From assembly GCA_022266195.1 (NCBI GenBank), contig WHVY01000001.1:12214001-12278000 (forward strand): a stretch of 64,000 nt of DNA, read 5' to 3'. Position numbers and translations under genes: made by a program. Shown here piece after piece: positions 11,043-24,700 of this stretch. Below the pieces are notes generated by a model. The model was not told the DNA's origin. It was given only the letters and a program-made list of their open reading frames with translations, and made no database searches. Source of the DNA: Tetranychus cinnabarinus. Its lineage: Eukaryota > Arthropoda > Arachnida > Trombidiformes > Tetranychidae. Numbering within the stretch: the first letter of the stretch is position 1; every line of letters starts with the position of its first letter.

Positions 11043-11385
11043 ATGAAAGTAAATATTAAAAGTAAGTGCTTCTGTTCATTTATATCAAACTAATTTTTCA
11101 TTTACATTGATTCTGTTATTAAGATGTGCTTTTTTATCTTGAAAATTAGGTTGGCGTGGAGTAGCTGTATGGAAATGGATTGCCAAGGATGATAATTGTG
11201 GAATCTGTCGAAATGCTTTTGATGGATGTTGTACAGATTGTAAAATGCCTGGTGACGAGTGTCCGCTTGTTTGGGGACAGTGCTCTCATTGTTTCCATAT
11301 TCATTGTATTATGAAATGGTTGAACTCTCCTCAAGTAGTCCAATTGTGTCCTATTTGTCGTCAAGATTGGAAATTTAAGGAATAA
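11043..11385 (+). CDS. ANAPC11: anaphase-promoting complex subunit 11 (RING-H2 E3 subunit)
   Basis: Exons are 11043-11061 and 11150-11385 (84 residues, the normal APC11 length). The first exon encodes only MKVNIK, too short for most ORF scans, and is chosen because APC11 proteins begin MKVKIK and the donor A|GTAAGT follows. The rest shows the RING-H2 zinc ligands in order: CGICRNAF, GCCTDCK, CPLVWGQCSHCFHIHCI, CPICRQDWKF. APC11 recruits the E2 enzyme to the anaphase-promoting complex and ubiquitylates cyclin B and securin, driving exit from mitosis. It is convergent with the cyclin-like gene downstream. The CDE/CHR-like site at 10601 could serve it. All key Cys/His are present. Confidence 0.97.
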
Positions 11386-11741
11386 AAAGAAGCTATTTTC
11401 TATCCGAGGTAAATCTATCCAATTTGCCATCGGCAAAACAACAATTTTCTTAACCCTAAGATACTTCTTAATTCCATGCATAATCTCCCATAATCCCTAC
11501 TGGGGCAAGTAACCATGTAATAGAATAATTGATTTATAAGCTTCTATTTTTTATTCAGCTTTATTAGCAATGTTAATTATGAACATAGTCAATTATCACA
11601 AATCAATAGCTCTTAGGCTTTTGTCATTTTTTCAAATCGTTGGAATTTTCAAATCTTAATATTCTTTGGCATGATTGATTCAACTTTTGTTTAGCTCCAA
11701 TCTCAATGTGAGATAAAGATAGTCAGTCTTGGTATAAATTA

Positions 11742-12837
11742 TTATTTTGATGCAAGTAAACCTTCAAGTAGAACGTCTCTTATGGTACAAATATCTTTTT
11801 CATCATAGCAGGTTATGAAAGCCAGATCCGTCAGTACCTATTGGGGAATATTTTAAATTGAAAAATTAGTTTCTCTTGAAAGATCATCGATTTTTCACTT
11901 GGCTTACCTGAGGTGCATCCTTTTCATTGACCAGCATTGGTGCCGCAGCGACAATTGCAGAGCCAATCAACATTGTATTATTCATCAGACTTACAAATTG
12001 ACTTGAAATTAAAAAGCAAAAAATCAGATAAATGGCTATTAATCGACTAAACACTTTTATGGAACAATATTGAAACTAAATAAAATATTTTTATATAAAT
12101 AAGATTCATCTTGAAATCACTTACCTTTTGCTCACTGATTGTCTGCTAAGGACTTCAAATAGTCGCTTGAAAATATCTGATTTCGCCAAATAATAATAAT
12201 CCATTATCTTGTGGAGTATAGAATAGAACAATTTTGCATCCAAATTTGGCTCGTTATGGCTTAATGTTAATATCAACAATGGACAGATTGCGTAAAGCAA
12301 ACATCTATCAACCTTGAAATCGACCGTTTTAAGCACTCGTATTTCTGATCTGAGGATGGCATTCTTGGAATATTTTTGACCATATGACTTCATTAGCTCG
12401 TGAAAATCATTCAAATATTTGGTTGCACGCATGGAACTGATTTTACTTGATAACATGATACACGAAATAAGACGCAATAGAGCTTGATGCTTTATGTTGT
12501 ACCAAAGGTTTTTTTCCTCCTCTACTGTTCCATTGGCAATTTGAGACTTTAAATTTTCGATATGTCGATAAAGAAATTCTTCGTACAACTCACAAGAGTT
12601 GTATTTTACAAAATCGTCGTCCATGTGAAGAGAGGAACACAAATCGAAAATGAAAGAAACCAATTTATTATAGTCTTCCAGTTCCCATATGAAAAATTTT
12701 CTGTCCGTACCAGCAAAAATAGCTTGACTTTGTTCGGACGCTTTCTTTAGCATATCAACCAGCAATTCAGTACAGATCAAATCAAGATCACCATCAACAT
12801 TCAATATATCATACCAGTCACGGGGTATTCGTGACAT
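11742..12837 (-). CDS. CNTD1/COSA-1-like cyclin
   Basis: Exons are 12125-12837, 11908-12001 and 11742-11837 (300 residues). A cyclin-box region (about residues 60-200) contains ALLRLISCIMLSSKIS and ILRSEIRVLKTVDFKVD, which align well by eye with the cyclin box of CNTD1 (LRLVSCVQLASKLS, LESELDVLKSLNFRI). The last part, GSAIVAAAPMLVNE, matches the CNTD1 segment containing GIIAASAFIQNHE. CNTD1 and worm COSA-1 are needed to mature meiotic crossovers from recombination intermediates, in the nucleus of meiotic prophase cells. The length is close to CNTD1 (about 330). The alternative is another divergent cyclin. Both introns have consensus ends. It is convergent with APC11. Confidence 0.7.
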
Positions 12838-15826
12838 AATTGATTCCAGAACAATCGAATTATAGAAAACAATTTAACAAGTCAATAGTTATGTACTGTA
12901 TATAAAAAAATACGTTGCACAATAGAATTTAAGAAACATCAAAACCAGACGAAAATTTCACTAACTTGGTTCTCAGTCACATCTTCCAGTTTCTTCCAGC
13001 ATTAGACGTTGGTCAGTTGTTGTTGATGTAAATATTTACTGTTGAGTGACTGATCGTGTTGAAAAGCAAATAATTTGTTCACCGATTACATAAAACTAGC
13101 AGTAAGAATTAAATGTACCATTTGTGAATCCCAAGTGAGGCCGGAGAAACAACTGATTACCAAACAAACCTTTACAAGAGAAAAACAAAAACGTTACAGA
13201 CAGCTTATTAAGATGAATAAACGATGATAAATAAAAACATAAATATGAGTGATTGGCCATAATCAATTGATTTGTGACAATTTTCACAAATCAAGTCACT
13301 TTAAACTCTACTAGATGGCCTCAACTCTTCATTTTATGTAATAAAATACGGCGCCTTATAAACAGATACTTATTGTAAATAAAGCAAGAGAAATGTATTG
13401 CAATATTACAGATATTATCGGTATTTTAGACCATAATATACATTAGAAAGATCATTATTATTTTCAAATTGTTGAATGAAATTAATTTTTTATGCAGCTA
13501 TTGACGATTGTCCTAAATCACTCCAATTTTGCATTCCATATTGAACATTTGCAAGCTTTAAGATTTGGATTGACATTATTGGAATTTATTTGATTAACTA
13601 AATCGGCTGGTTAACTCGGCAAATTGTGATGCGACTTAAATCACTTCATGCTAAAAAGTAATAACATTTCCTATCCCATGAGAACTAATTTTACTAATTG
13701 TTGCATGTCCAGACGAATAACAGTTTGCCAATTTGATTTCACTCCAAACAATAATTGTGATTCAACCGCAAATCACAATTCAATGGGATGTTTGTTTAAA
13801 CATTCCTGTCCAATCGACATTTACAGCTAGCTAAATAGACCTAATTAAATAGAACTGTTTACCCAAAATAATGACATCCGTGAAGTGATTCCCTCCAAGC
13901 AAAATCAAACCTTGATCGATATTTACTGGATTAATATTTAAACACAATTAAACACTGAAACACCATTGTTCAGGATTTGACTTGGTTAGCTCAATTTTTC
14001 ATTTCAATTGTGAATTGACAGGCATAGAGCTTCCAACGATGAAATTCAAAAGACCCAAATCCTTAAGAACAGCTAAGACAAAAAATGAAAAGATTATTGG
14101 TTTCATGGTTGATGGTTTGAAGACTAAGATGATTATAACGATGAAGACGATCCAGATGAAGATACGCTGAGTAACACGGAAGATGATATTACAATATACT
14201 TGTACGTTCAAATCATCTGAACCGTAAATTTTTAGGTCCAAGGATAAATTATTATATTTGCTTGAACATCAATTACAAAACCATTGAAACGATTTACAAA
14301 CATCAGGAGCAACAGTGACGATAGACTTGAGATTTTATCCAATCTGGAAACCAGATAAGAGTAAAAATTAGTAAACAATTCAATAAGGCTTGAAATTTGA
14401 AAATGTTATTATCCAACAGCTGTACAATCAAAAAATAAAGACATTGTATTGACGCTTTCATGTATTTACCTTTTTTCGTGTGATCTACGGTGATTTAAGG
14501 TAATTAATCTTATATTTTAGTCAATTTGGCCTTCATTTAGACACTAATAATCAGTCTCTAAATCAACCCAAAACCCAATTTTAACTTGGAGTCAATTCAT
14601 GAATCTCCTCTCTGGTTGATTTTTGAGTTGATCAAATAAAACAATAGAGTTCATTTAACCGGTTCAACTGTTGCATTAATCCACTAATTTGATTAAATTT
14701 ACTCGGCCACTGTCTCTATTCAGTTGATTAACAAGGGTATTAACTGGTTCAATTAAGTTATTTAATTGTATCAATCAAATCCATTGGTTGGTTGATAATC
14801 AAAATGGTTGTATACCCTTGAATGTACAGCGACAACAAAAGACTTAATGCCTCGGCAAGTATAAACAACAGCAGCTACATCTTAATTTTAATTGAAACAT
14901 TAGAAACTAAGATCAATTTAGATTCATCTGATCAACTCCACTGAATTGAACTTCATTTAATTGTGATCAACAGATTAATACAACATGAAAAAAAGCCAGT
15001 TAATCAGTCAACAATAGATGAACGAGAAAGTTATAAAAAGCTTTGAACATAAATAAAATGTGTTTTGGTGAAATACATAATATTGTACATAAATACTTGA
15101 AACGAGAAACAATTTTATCAATTAAAACTAAAAACAAAAGCAATTTCATGCTCTATTAACAGAGATTTAATCATTGCCTCACCTCACAACCAATTAATCA
15201 CTAAATCAGCTAAATATTTAATATGACGTTGATCAATCTGGATCCTAAAAGATCATAACTTGGATCCGTATGAAAATTAGCCGATAGTAGCTGGTCAGCT
15301 GTTTTAATCTGGCCAATTTAAACGTTCAACACTTTCAATTTTGTTAATTGTGTTGGTGATAGAGTTAATGAGGATGATGAAGATCAGATGATGATTGGTA
15401 AAAGGATACTGAATGTCAAGATGAGAAAGAAGAAGAAAAAAAGAAGACTAAATGTGTGAGAGAGGAGGAGTGATCACGGAAACCTGTTTGCTTCTCTTAT
15501 TTCACTTGTTGCTTGAATATCATTTTGTTAACAGTTATTTTCAGTTCTAGTGAAGGTAAGGTTAATTTTTGTTTGTAGTAATAGTAGAAGGTAATAAACT
15601 AACTTTTCAAGCAACTGTTAAACCGGTTACACTGGATCAGTTTAAATTCATTTCATCAAAACCAATATAATATTCATCTTCATCATCAACACCAACATCA
15701 ACTGTTTAACTTTTGTATAAACTCTTCTTCTTTTGTTAACATCATCTTCAACTACTTTTTGTGTTTTTAATGTTGTTTGTTTACTAATCACTGGATTAAC
15801 CATCATCTTATCATATACCCTGTAAA
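12838..15826. other. 3-kb intergenic stretch without a recognisable gene
   Basis: AT-rich, with only short low-complexity ORFs. A possible 5' UTR donor (AAG|GTAAGG) lies near 15553 and short GATGAT/TCATCA runs occur near 15360 and 15670. It likely holds the promoter and leader of the MFSD6-like gene and the promoter of the cyclin-like gene. Confidence 0.5.
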
Positions 15827-18800
15827 ATGGGTAAATCAAAGGATGTGATTAACCCAAAGGGATTAAAGGAAAATGAATCCAAACCAAAGGAAGGAACCAT
15901 TTCTCTGATGGAGGATTTCAAGATAAAAGAGTTGGCCTCGGTCAAGGTTTTACTTTTTCTTCAGTCAGCAGGTAAGTTTACTTCAAATGTAACAAATGTT
16001 CAATATTAATGTCAGCATTAGATTCACTAACACTTAATGTGGTTCCCATCTTTAATCTAATTGTGTGTTTGAATTTTGCTGTCAAGTTTATCAGGTAACA
16101 TAACCAATGGTGCGTGGTAAACGCTGAAATGAGTGTTTATTTTTATTCTTGATAAGGTGTATAGCTGAAGATGTCTTTTCAAGGTTTCTTTTTTTTCTTC
16201 ATCGCCTAATTATTTTGTTACACTCAAAATGAATTGTACACAACGTGCAGCTTTATGGGTTACCTGTCTATCATTAAGCTTCACTAAAAATCTGTTTCTG
16301 GACTCACTGAGGAAGCAAAAATTAATGTTGTAAACAATAATCATCCATCAATCGTGCAGTTTAACAGCAATATGATGAAAATTTTAAGTTGCTTTATCCA
16401 AATTGAATGATTTACTAGTCCAACAAATTATGATTTGCGCTTCAATTAGCTTTCAAAATGCTAACGAAAACAAAAGCTAAGATGAAAGTTATCAATATCA
16501 TCTCAAATCGATCCACAACAATTGTTCAATTTGGTGTAATCACGTATTTGTTGAATTGCTTTAACAGCTAATTTCATTATTTGCTTCAAGTTTCACCAAA
16601 TCAGAGTACAAACAAATTCAATTTAATTACTTTCAATATCACAATATTTTCAATAAAAATCTCAATACAGCACCTTGATAATGTAGCATGACAGTTAGCA
16701 TTTGCAAGAACCTGGAACGAAAGACATCTCCGAGCATTGAAAAAGTAAAAGCAGTTTGATTTGACTAACAATTGTTTCAATCAATGTACTAATAATTGTA
16801 TTTGGTCTCTTCTTTCAGGTGACATGGCTTTGTATCCATTTTTCACTCTCCACATGAAAAGTTTAGGAATAAGTCTGACTGACATTGGAATACAATTTGC
16901 TGTCACACCGTTAGCGACTTTAATAGCAACTCCATTAGTAGGACTTCTGGCTGATAAAATTGGAAACTTTCGTCGTATGCTGAGTATAGCGTTGGTGATA
17001 TGCGCTTGTATTGCTTATTTACTTCTTTACGTACCTAAAATAAATACTGTACTTGAATGTGTTCACACTGGGCAATCGGTGAGGATGGAGTGTCCAAAGA
17101 CGAGTTCGGTTGCTGATCGTGATCGCTATTTTGAACTAACCTTACCTAATTGTCTAAAACCTATAACGGAAACTAAATCAGAGCCAGGAAATGAATTAGC
17201 AATTGGTAACGGGAAATATCGTAATTTCAAACCAGCCAATTCAATGCCAATGGAGTTGATCACTTTTGCTGGATGCAGTGTTTCATGTGAAAGTTCACCT
17301 GGTTCATTATGCCTTTATTATGAGAGTGATGGTAATTATTGCTTTGGGTTGGATTCAAGATCGTCTAAACCATTTCGACCTGATTCCTTGGTGATCAAAT
17401 TGTCACCCAATTCCGAATTGATTGGAAACTATTCAACACCGCGAATGGATGCAACACTTCACACAGTTACATATAATGGCAATACTTACCTAGATTTAAC
17501 TTGTAAAACCAATGGATCAGCTAATTGTTACGTTGACTGTCCACTCAATAAACCCGGAATGATTCCACATTTTAAACAGAAAAAAATTCCAGAACCAAGT
17601 TCATTACGATTAACATTCTGGATGTATTTAGTTCTTCGAGTTTCCCTGATTGTCGTGATAGCCACCGAAATGAGTCTATTAAAAGCAGCAATTCTGACAT
17701 TAGTAGCTAAAAACAACTCTGAATATGGTTATCAAAGATTATGGTCATCCATTGCAGTTGTATTTGTCCCGCCATTGACTGGCATTGTCATGGATAAGCT
17801 CAAGAAAAGTGGTAAGTAATCAACAATTGAAATCGCTGAATTCAAATTATAGAATCAATTATTTGCAATTATCCATTTCTAAATATAAATATTGCCTTTA
17901 ATTGTTAACTTATTTCCTTTCAAATTGTTGACACTTTATCTAAAACAATTTAATTTTCTTGCTTTATAACCTTGCAAAACCTACAATTTTTACATCAATC
18001 AAATATAATGCATTTCAAGGTATCAAATATGGAAAGGTTTTAATCATTCAAGAAATTGTTTAATTTTTAGCTGATTGTTACAATCAATTTCACGCTCATT
18101 TCATAGTATTTAACAATATTTTCAAATAACCATTCACCGATGGCTCAGTCAACAATCAATTTTAAATTATAATGGCTGACTTTGAATGAATTTATATCCA
18201 ACTAGATACAAGTTTTAGGCACTTATACTGATTTAATCAAACTGACTCTATTTTGATTGTGCTCATGATTAAATCAACATTGGCTAGTCCATTATATGTA
18301 ATAACATGAAGATAAATAGCAGGTAAATTGCCTATTGTTACAATAGGATCAAGCTTAACAAACATTGAGTTGCAATTTAACGGAAATAACGACTTTGACC
18401 TTTCAAGGTACTTTAGCTCTTCTTTTATCTTTCCCTCTATTTTACTTTCATTATACTCTTCATCATTTTCATCATCTTTATCATCGTCATCTTTTCAAAC
18501 TGTCCTTTTCACCTAACATTCATTCAAAATTCACTTTCAACTCAAGTCTTTCAATGAGCTTACCTTTCAACTGACCTTTTTCATTGTTTTGTTAACATTG
18601 CTGAAGCTATTGTCGTTAGTTCTTACATTGAATGTATTAGATTCAATTATCATTGATAGTCATTAGACAATATCAACTCAATTAAAAACCATTAATCAAG
18701 TCAATTTGTTTAACCAAATCAACTTCAACATTTCATGTTAGGACGTTGAAATTTTAATTATCATTCATCTCTTTCAAATTGACAATTGTGTTGATAATTT

Positions 18801-20522
18801 AAAAAAGTGAAATAAACTGATTGAAATCATTTCACGGTTTTCAATGAAACAGTTTTTTCCTTAACCAAAAACTAAATTATTGGTAAGGTTGATTAATTGT
18901 CAGATCAGGAAAATAACTACTAATGGTTTATAATAGTGAGTTACAATTTTCATTGATTTTCTCGTTGATTTATTGATAGCCAGTGATTGAATTTGATTGA
19001 TAACAAATGAAAAACAATTTTAAACCTTTACACAAACTGCGAATCTATAGACAATTTAACCAACAATTGAATTGTGGATCGTAATCAAATAACTATAGAC
19101 GGAAATGTATGCATTAAATAGCTCAATTGATGAGGAAGATTTTGGTTACCTTTTTTGTCAAAGTCTGAATCATTATTAAAAGTGAAGTGTCAATTAGTTG
19201 GCATTAGTTTTTGATTATTTGGTAATTGAGATCTCAGTATGTTTGTTGCCAATCAATGTCTTTATTAACTTTGGTTGATTTGATTGCTGTTTGGCTGATT
19301 TAGACCACCCAAATTAATCGTAAAAAGTGTAAACAATTGTTTGGGAAAATTGTCATCATTGGAAGAGTTGCTTGATTAAACAATTGTTTTGATGATGAGC
19401 AACTTTACTGACAATCATGTTCAGTAAACCGTTTCATCTCCTAATCAATCAGCAGTTCTTAATTTTCCTGATTTCATGAAGACATCTTTTTATATTAATA
19501 CAGGTGAATTATATTGAATTCACATTGTTTGGAGAAAGTAGAAATGTAATTGTCAGATTATATAAAAAAACCTGTTGATAATCAAATAATTGACTTTCCA
19601 TTTATTGATCAGCAAATTTCAATTTACTCAAATCTAAATTGTATATTAATTTTTTCTTATCCATTGAATTACAGGAGATATCGATGCATTTGTACCTTGC
19701 TTCATTGTTTACTGCAGTTTCAAGTTAATTATGGCAGTTGTTAGTTTCTTCATTGATTTAAATATCAAACCACCGGCCATGGAGCTTTGGGGTAAATTGG
19801 GTAAATTGCTTCGCAATAAAGAAGTGGCCATTCTGTTGTTTTACGTAACCTTCATTGGTTCAACTTGGGGATTCATTGAGACCTTTATTGTTTGGTATTT
19901 AGAGGAACTGAATGCGTCTCGATTTTTGATTGGATTAAGCTTCTCAATTTCAGCTATTTCTGGAATACCATTCAACATTTATGCTGGAACAATTGAACGA
20001 CGAATTGGTCATGTAATGATATTAATCATTGGCATAATGGTCTATGCAGTCAGACTAATTGGTTATTCCTTCGCTCCCAATGCTTTTGTTGTTCTGGCCT
20101 TTGAAACTCTCGAAGGAATCACCACAACTCTTTTAATTGTGACTATTACAACGTATGCAGCTATCTTATCAACTCATGAACTTTTAGCCACAATGCAAGC
20201 AGCTTGGGCAGCTCTTCATTTCGCTGTTGGTCGGGCACTCGGCTCGGTGGTTGGTGGCTTTCTATTCGAAAATCTCGGTGCTCGTCAAGCTTATCAAGTT
20301 TACGCCTTGGCCTGTATTGTTGCTGGCACTTCCTATACATTTATTTATATTTTTTACCTAAAAGGGAAAGAATCAAAAAGACGAGCTGATTCAACGAAAT
20401 CCAACAAAGATGATTTAAATAATGTTGAAGCCAATGTTGGTGATAAATCTGTTAATTTAGATGCCCAGTTTGGCTCTAAGAATGAAAACGGTTCAGTTAA
20501 TATTGCTTTTAAATCAGACTGA
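15827..20522 (+). CDS. MFSD6-like major facilitator transporter
   Basis: Exons are 15827-15971, 16819-17811 and 19675-20522; all junctions rebuild Gly codons and give 661 residues. The N-terminal half has several TM helices with the MFS motif-A-like loop VGLLADKIGNFRR. Next is an extracellular loop of about 200 residues, rich in Cys and N-glycosylation sites (ECVHTGQSVRMECPKT onward). The C-terminal half has six more TM helices ending GGFLFENLGARQAYQVYALA, then a charged cytoplasmic tail. The large luminal/extracellular loop between TM2 and TM3 is typical of the MFSD6 (MFS_1_like) family. Substrates for the family are poorly known. Intron 2 is 1.86 kb and AT-rich; I see no gene in it. An AATAAA lies near 20616. 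Confidence 0.85.
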
Positions 20523-21768
20523 GTTTTTTCAATTATCTCAATTTTGTAAATAATAAATTACCTAAATGGATGCAAAAATTTATAAACAAGAGTAAATTTC
20601 ATTGTAAAAAAGAGAATAAAATTGCATTTTTAGTTCATTATTTTATTGTGGTTCATTTTTCTTTTCAAATTTTCTATGAGCCTCAATTAAACTAACATCA
20701 AACTAATAAAATCATCTCAATCAATCAAACAACAATTAACAAAAAGCTCATCAGTCACTGACATTAACATTACGAAACATTAAAATGATTAAACTTGACA
20801 ATAGGGTTTGAATTTAGTTGAGATATTCCCTGCTGATTGTATTCATTAATTTACAAGCCAATGATTTTTATTAATTCAATATTTTCTAAGATTTCCAGAT
20901 AGTTGAAGGGTGAACAATTATAATTAACAACTCTACCTTGATTTAAATCTGGTATAACGAATCACAAAGAAAACAATTATTCCGACTTTTATTATGTTAT
21001 TTGAAGTTGCTGAACACACAGAAAAGAAATCTTCTGTTTCTTATTTTTTGCCATCAGATTGTTGACCACATTTCCTGAAATGGCTTAAACGGTTAACAGC
21101 TAAAATTAAATCATTAAACCTTGGAATTATGATTTGAAAAGATCGGCATCGAACTCGAAGGCAAAAGAGAAATAATCTTTCACAAAAATTAATTAGATTG
21201 AGTCCAACCATTTATTCAAATCAATATTATCTTGCTACTTATAATAATCAACTCATTGATTTAGTGGAACAACGGTTTCTTCATTCCTTTGTCAATTACA
21301 AATATGATCTTGCTTGATTTGTTTTGAATAAAATTTTGAAACGTTACTGATTTGCTCACTAGAAAATTATTTAAACCTTTAGAGATCGATGAAAAGTGAT
21401 CTCGACTTGACAAATTTTTCAATAACGCATAAGTAAAACAGACACAATGGCTTTATTGTTTTGGACCTTTGTAGTTGCATCTCGATTTGACTGAAGGTAT
21501 AAAGATTTTTGATCATGTTATTTACACATAAAATACGAAATAAACTAATTAAGAGGTTATGATTAAATTTAAAATATGTTTTTTTTGTTGGTGTTGGTAA
21601 TTGAAAAAACAAGCAATTCTAATGTAAAAGAAATTTTATTTCTTTTGCACTTTCTGATGATGATGATCAGTGATAAATAAAGTCAAATTTTGAGATGGCA
21701 TGAAAAATCATCGTTAAAACAAAATACTTATAAGAAAACTGTAATAGATAATGAAAGAAAAAATATAA
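20523..21768. other. intergenic between convergent genes
   Basis: Holds the 3' UTRs of the MFSD6-like gene (+) and PAXIP1 (-). AT-rich, no further gene or repeat recognised. Confidence 0.5.
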
Positions 21769-24700
21769 TCATCGAGGCTTGAAAGCGTATGGTTCGTATT
21801 CAATCTGTTGTCGTAAAAGGCTGTGTAAAATGAATTCTGAGTTGAGAACCGCTGTAAATAAATGAAAAAAGAGTTTTGGTAAGTATTAATCAAATAATTA
21901 AAAATTTGAGCAAAGTAAACTTACGAGTTTCTTTTTCAAAGAACAAATCACAAGTATGGAGGTCCTCTTCTTTGCTGATTACCACAAAAGCAATATCATT
22001 GCGACGCTATAAAAAGAAAGTTAATCGATATATTAATATTAATACATAAATATGTAGATAATCAAAAAAAATGATTCCAAATGAAATGAAATAGTTTACC
22101 TTTTTAAGGGCATGCAATTGTTTTGGAGAAGGACCCTTCTTTGTGACAGTAGCTCCCGCACTTTCAGCTATTTCTTTCAAAATTTTAAATGAAGGTAGGC
22201 AAGATCGAGTGATATAAAAAACATGATCCTTAAAAAGAGGTGTTTTACGAGCTTTACGTCTCTCTAATGATTCTTTGAGATCAAAACCATATAACTGTTC
22301 ACCTTTGTGATCAGACAAAATATATTGGCTTTCGTCGAGTAGATGAGAACGTTTGAAACTATCAACAATCCAATCAGAGGTTAATATATGGTCCGCATAG
22401 TTAAAGGCACACATGAATTTAGACGTTCTCACAATTCTATTTACAATAAGGTGGGTGCATTTGTTATATTCATTAATTAACGTTAACCCAAGTTTTTTAG
22501 CATATTCCTTGAGTTCTGCTAGAGTAGAAGCATCATTGAAACCAGTAAACATTACTTTAACAGCAGCTCGGTCAGGACTAGCATTGGCGAAAGGTGCAAC
22601 CATTAAAGGAGGAGGAGGTGGCAAGTTTCCAGTTAAATTTTCATTCGGTGAAACTTCACTAGATGGTTCGAGCTTAACTTTTTTCATAGTCGGCTCATTC
22701 ATTAGAGAATCTTTATCATTTAAATCTAAGCTTGCTAACGCATTAAGAGGGTTATCTGGTTTTTTAGCTATTAAAGTTGGAACTGGCTTAGAGGCATCGA
22801 GCGTTTGGTCAACTTCCATGGCTTCAATTGTGGCACTAGATGAAGATGGAGGTATTGAAGAAGGTAGTGTTGGTGGCGATTGTTGTTGGACCGAGGGTAG
22901 AGATGGTGGTTGTTGTGGCGACGATTGCTGCTGAGCTGAGGGTAAAGATGGAGTCTGTGGCGTTGGAGGTAGGGAAGGAGGAGGAGGAAGAGGTAGAGTC
23001 GATTGATTAGTTTGTACAGGAGTGGGTGATGTTGATGGGACTGGAGGGGGTGTTTTTTTAACATCTTCTTCCTTCAACGCCATAATTCTTCTTGGTAAGT
23101 CTTCTGGGACTTTCAATGGCACTTTCCAACTAGTTAATAAAGGTTTGACTAAATTGTAATCTATTTCACAGCAATCTTTTGACTCGAACTTGGTATATCT
23201 TTGAGATTTATGCAATGCACTTAAAGCTTGATTATGATGGCCAAAAAGAATATCCTGTAACCATATTAAATTAACTGCCGGCATGTCCCATTGAAGGGCT
23301 TTTTTGAATTTTGGTCCCTCTAACCTGAAAATCAAATTAGGAGAGTATTTAATTTTTATTCAAATATAAGACATTATGGTGATTTATCTTACTTTTTACA
23401 AATTATAATTGTATTTTTATGATTAAGGTAGTTAGTATATTGAGCTCCAGTAACTTTGATCAATTCTTTGACAAATACTCTCTCAGTTCCTTCAAAGTTA
23501 GTCAGTGTGATAATGTGATCCCTGCATGGAAGAAAATCGCCATCAAAAGTTCGAGGTAAGTGCCATATCTTATATGGTGGTCTCATCCTTCCTTCAATAA
23601 TAATATCATTTAACCAGAATATTGTGACACATCTTTTGCCTTCTTTTATAGCCTAAATTGAAAAAAAACAATTAGATAATTGATCATTCTGAAAAAAAAC
23701 TATGAGAGTTTTACCTGTTGGACTATTGGGTTTTGCTGCGTTTCACAAATAACATGAGTGCACTTATCAGAATAGGTGTTTTCCATTTCTCCTCCGTATT
23801 TTTGAACAATTTTCTTACAGCTTTCCAAACGTTCTTCACTAACATTACAAATATTCTTTTCAGCTTCAACAAAATAAAAGATGCAACCAATAAGACAAAA
23901 TGATGGAGGAACTAATATTCGAGGTTCATGACCAAAAAGTCTCTCTGGTTGAGGTTCAATCGAAGGAAGAACAGGAGAAATAAGCTCGCCATTCGGCAAC
24001 ACCTAAACGAATAAAATTTAATACAACATAAGATTAGAATAAAAACAAAACAAGTATTTCCATGCAAATTCATGCTTAAGCCACCGAAACTTTGTGGAGC
24101 TTACCACACCAGAGGCTCCTGAGCATCCTGTTTTATTCTGGGTTATAGATACCGAAGTACACCCAGAGGAGTGCGGAAGATTTGAGACAGAAGAAAAAGT
24201 AGAAGAGCCGTCACCAGCATGAGATTGAGAAGAGGGGGTTTGGGGAGCATTGCTTACTTCGTTGGAGAGCTTAACACTAGCTCCAATTGAAGCGTTATTG
24301 TTTTGCAAGCGCGTGTTAAGAAAGTTAGCTAAAGTGGTCTTAGTTTTAGGAGTAACTACTGCAGAGGCACAAGTACTTGTGATAGAGGGAGGGGTAATAG
24401 TTAGTGAAGTGGTGACAGCAGGAGAAGAAGGGGTGAAACCAGGACTATTAGAATTACTTAAAGATGTATTTGTATTTGAGGAGGTTGTACTGAGTGAACG
24501 TACATTATTAATAGGTGGGGCTAAATTTGCATGTTGTTTTAATGGATCACTCGCCTGATTAGGAGCGATAGGGAAACGTTGACCAACGGTATGCATAATG
24601 CGAACGGGTGTTTGGTTCCCGAAAGGCAATTGTTTCCTTGCTCCATCATGCTGAGGAGAATGCAGAATCTGTGGCGTGCCAGGGCCGTTTTGTTGAGCGA

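Noticed and set aside
13982..14241. Overlapping ORFs on both strands in the 3-kb gap
   Set aside because: Short, AT-driven, hydrophobic or lysine-rich, with no splice continuity or recognisable motif.
22413..22934. 173-codon plus-strand ORF
   Set aside because: Antisense shadow of PAXIP1 exon 12, whose minus-strand BRCT coding is unambiguous.
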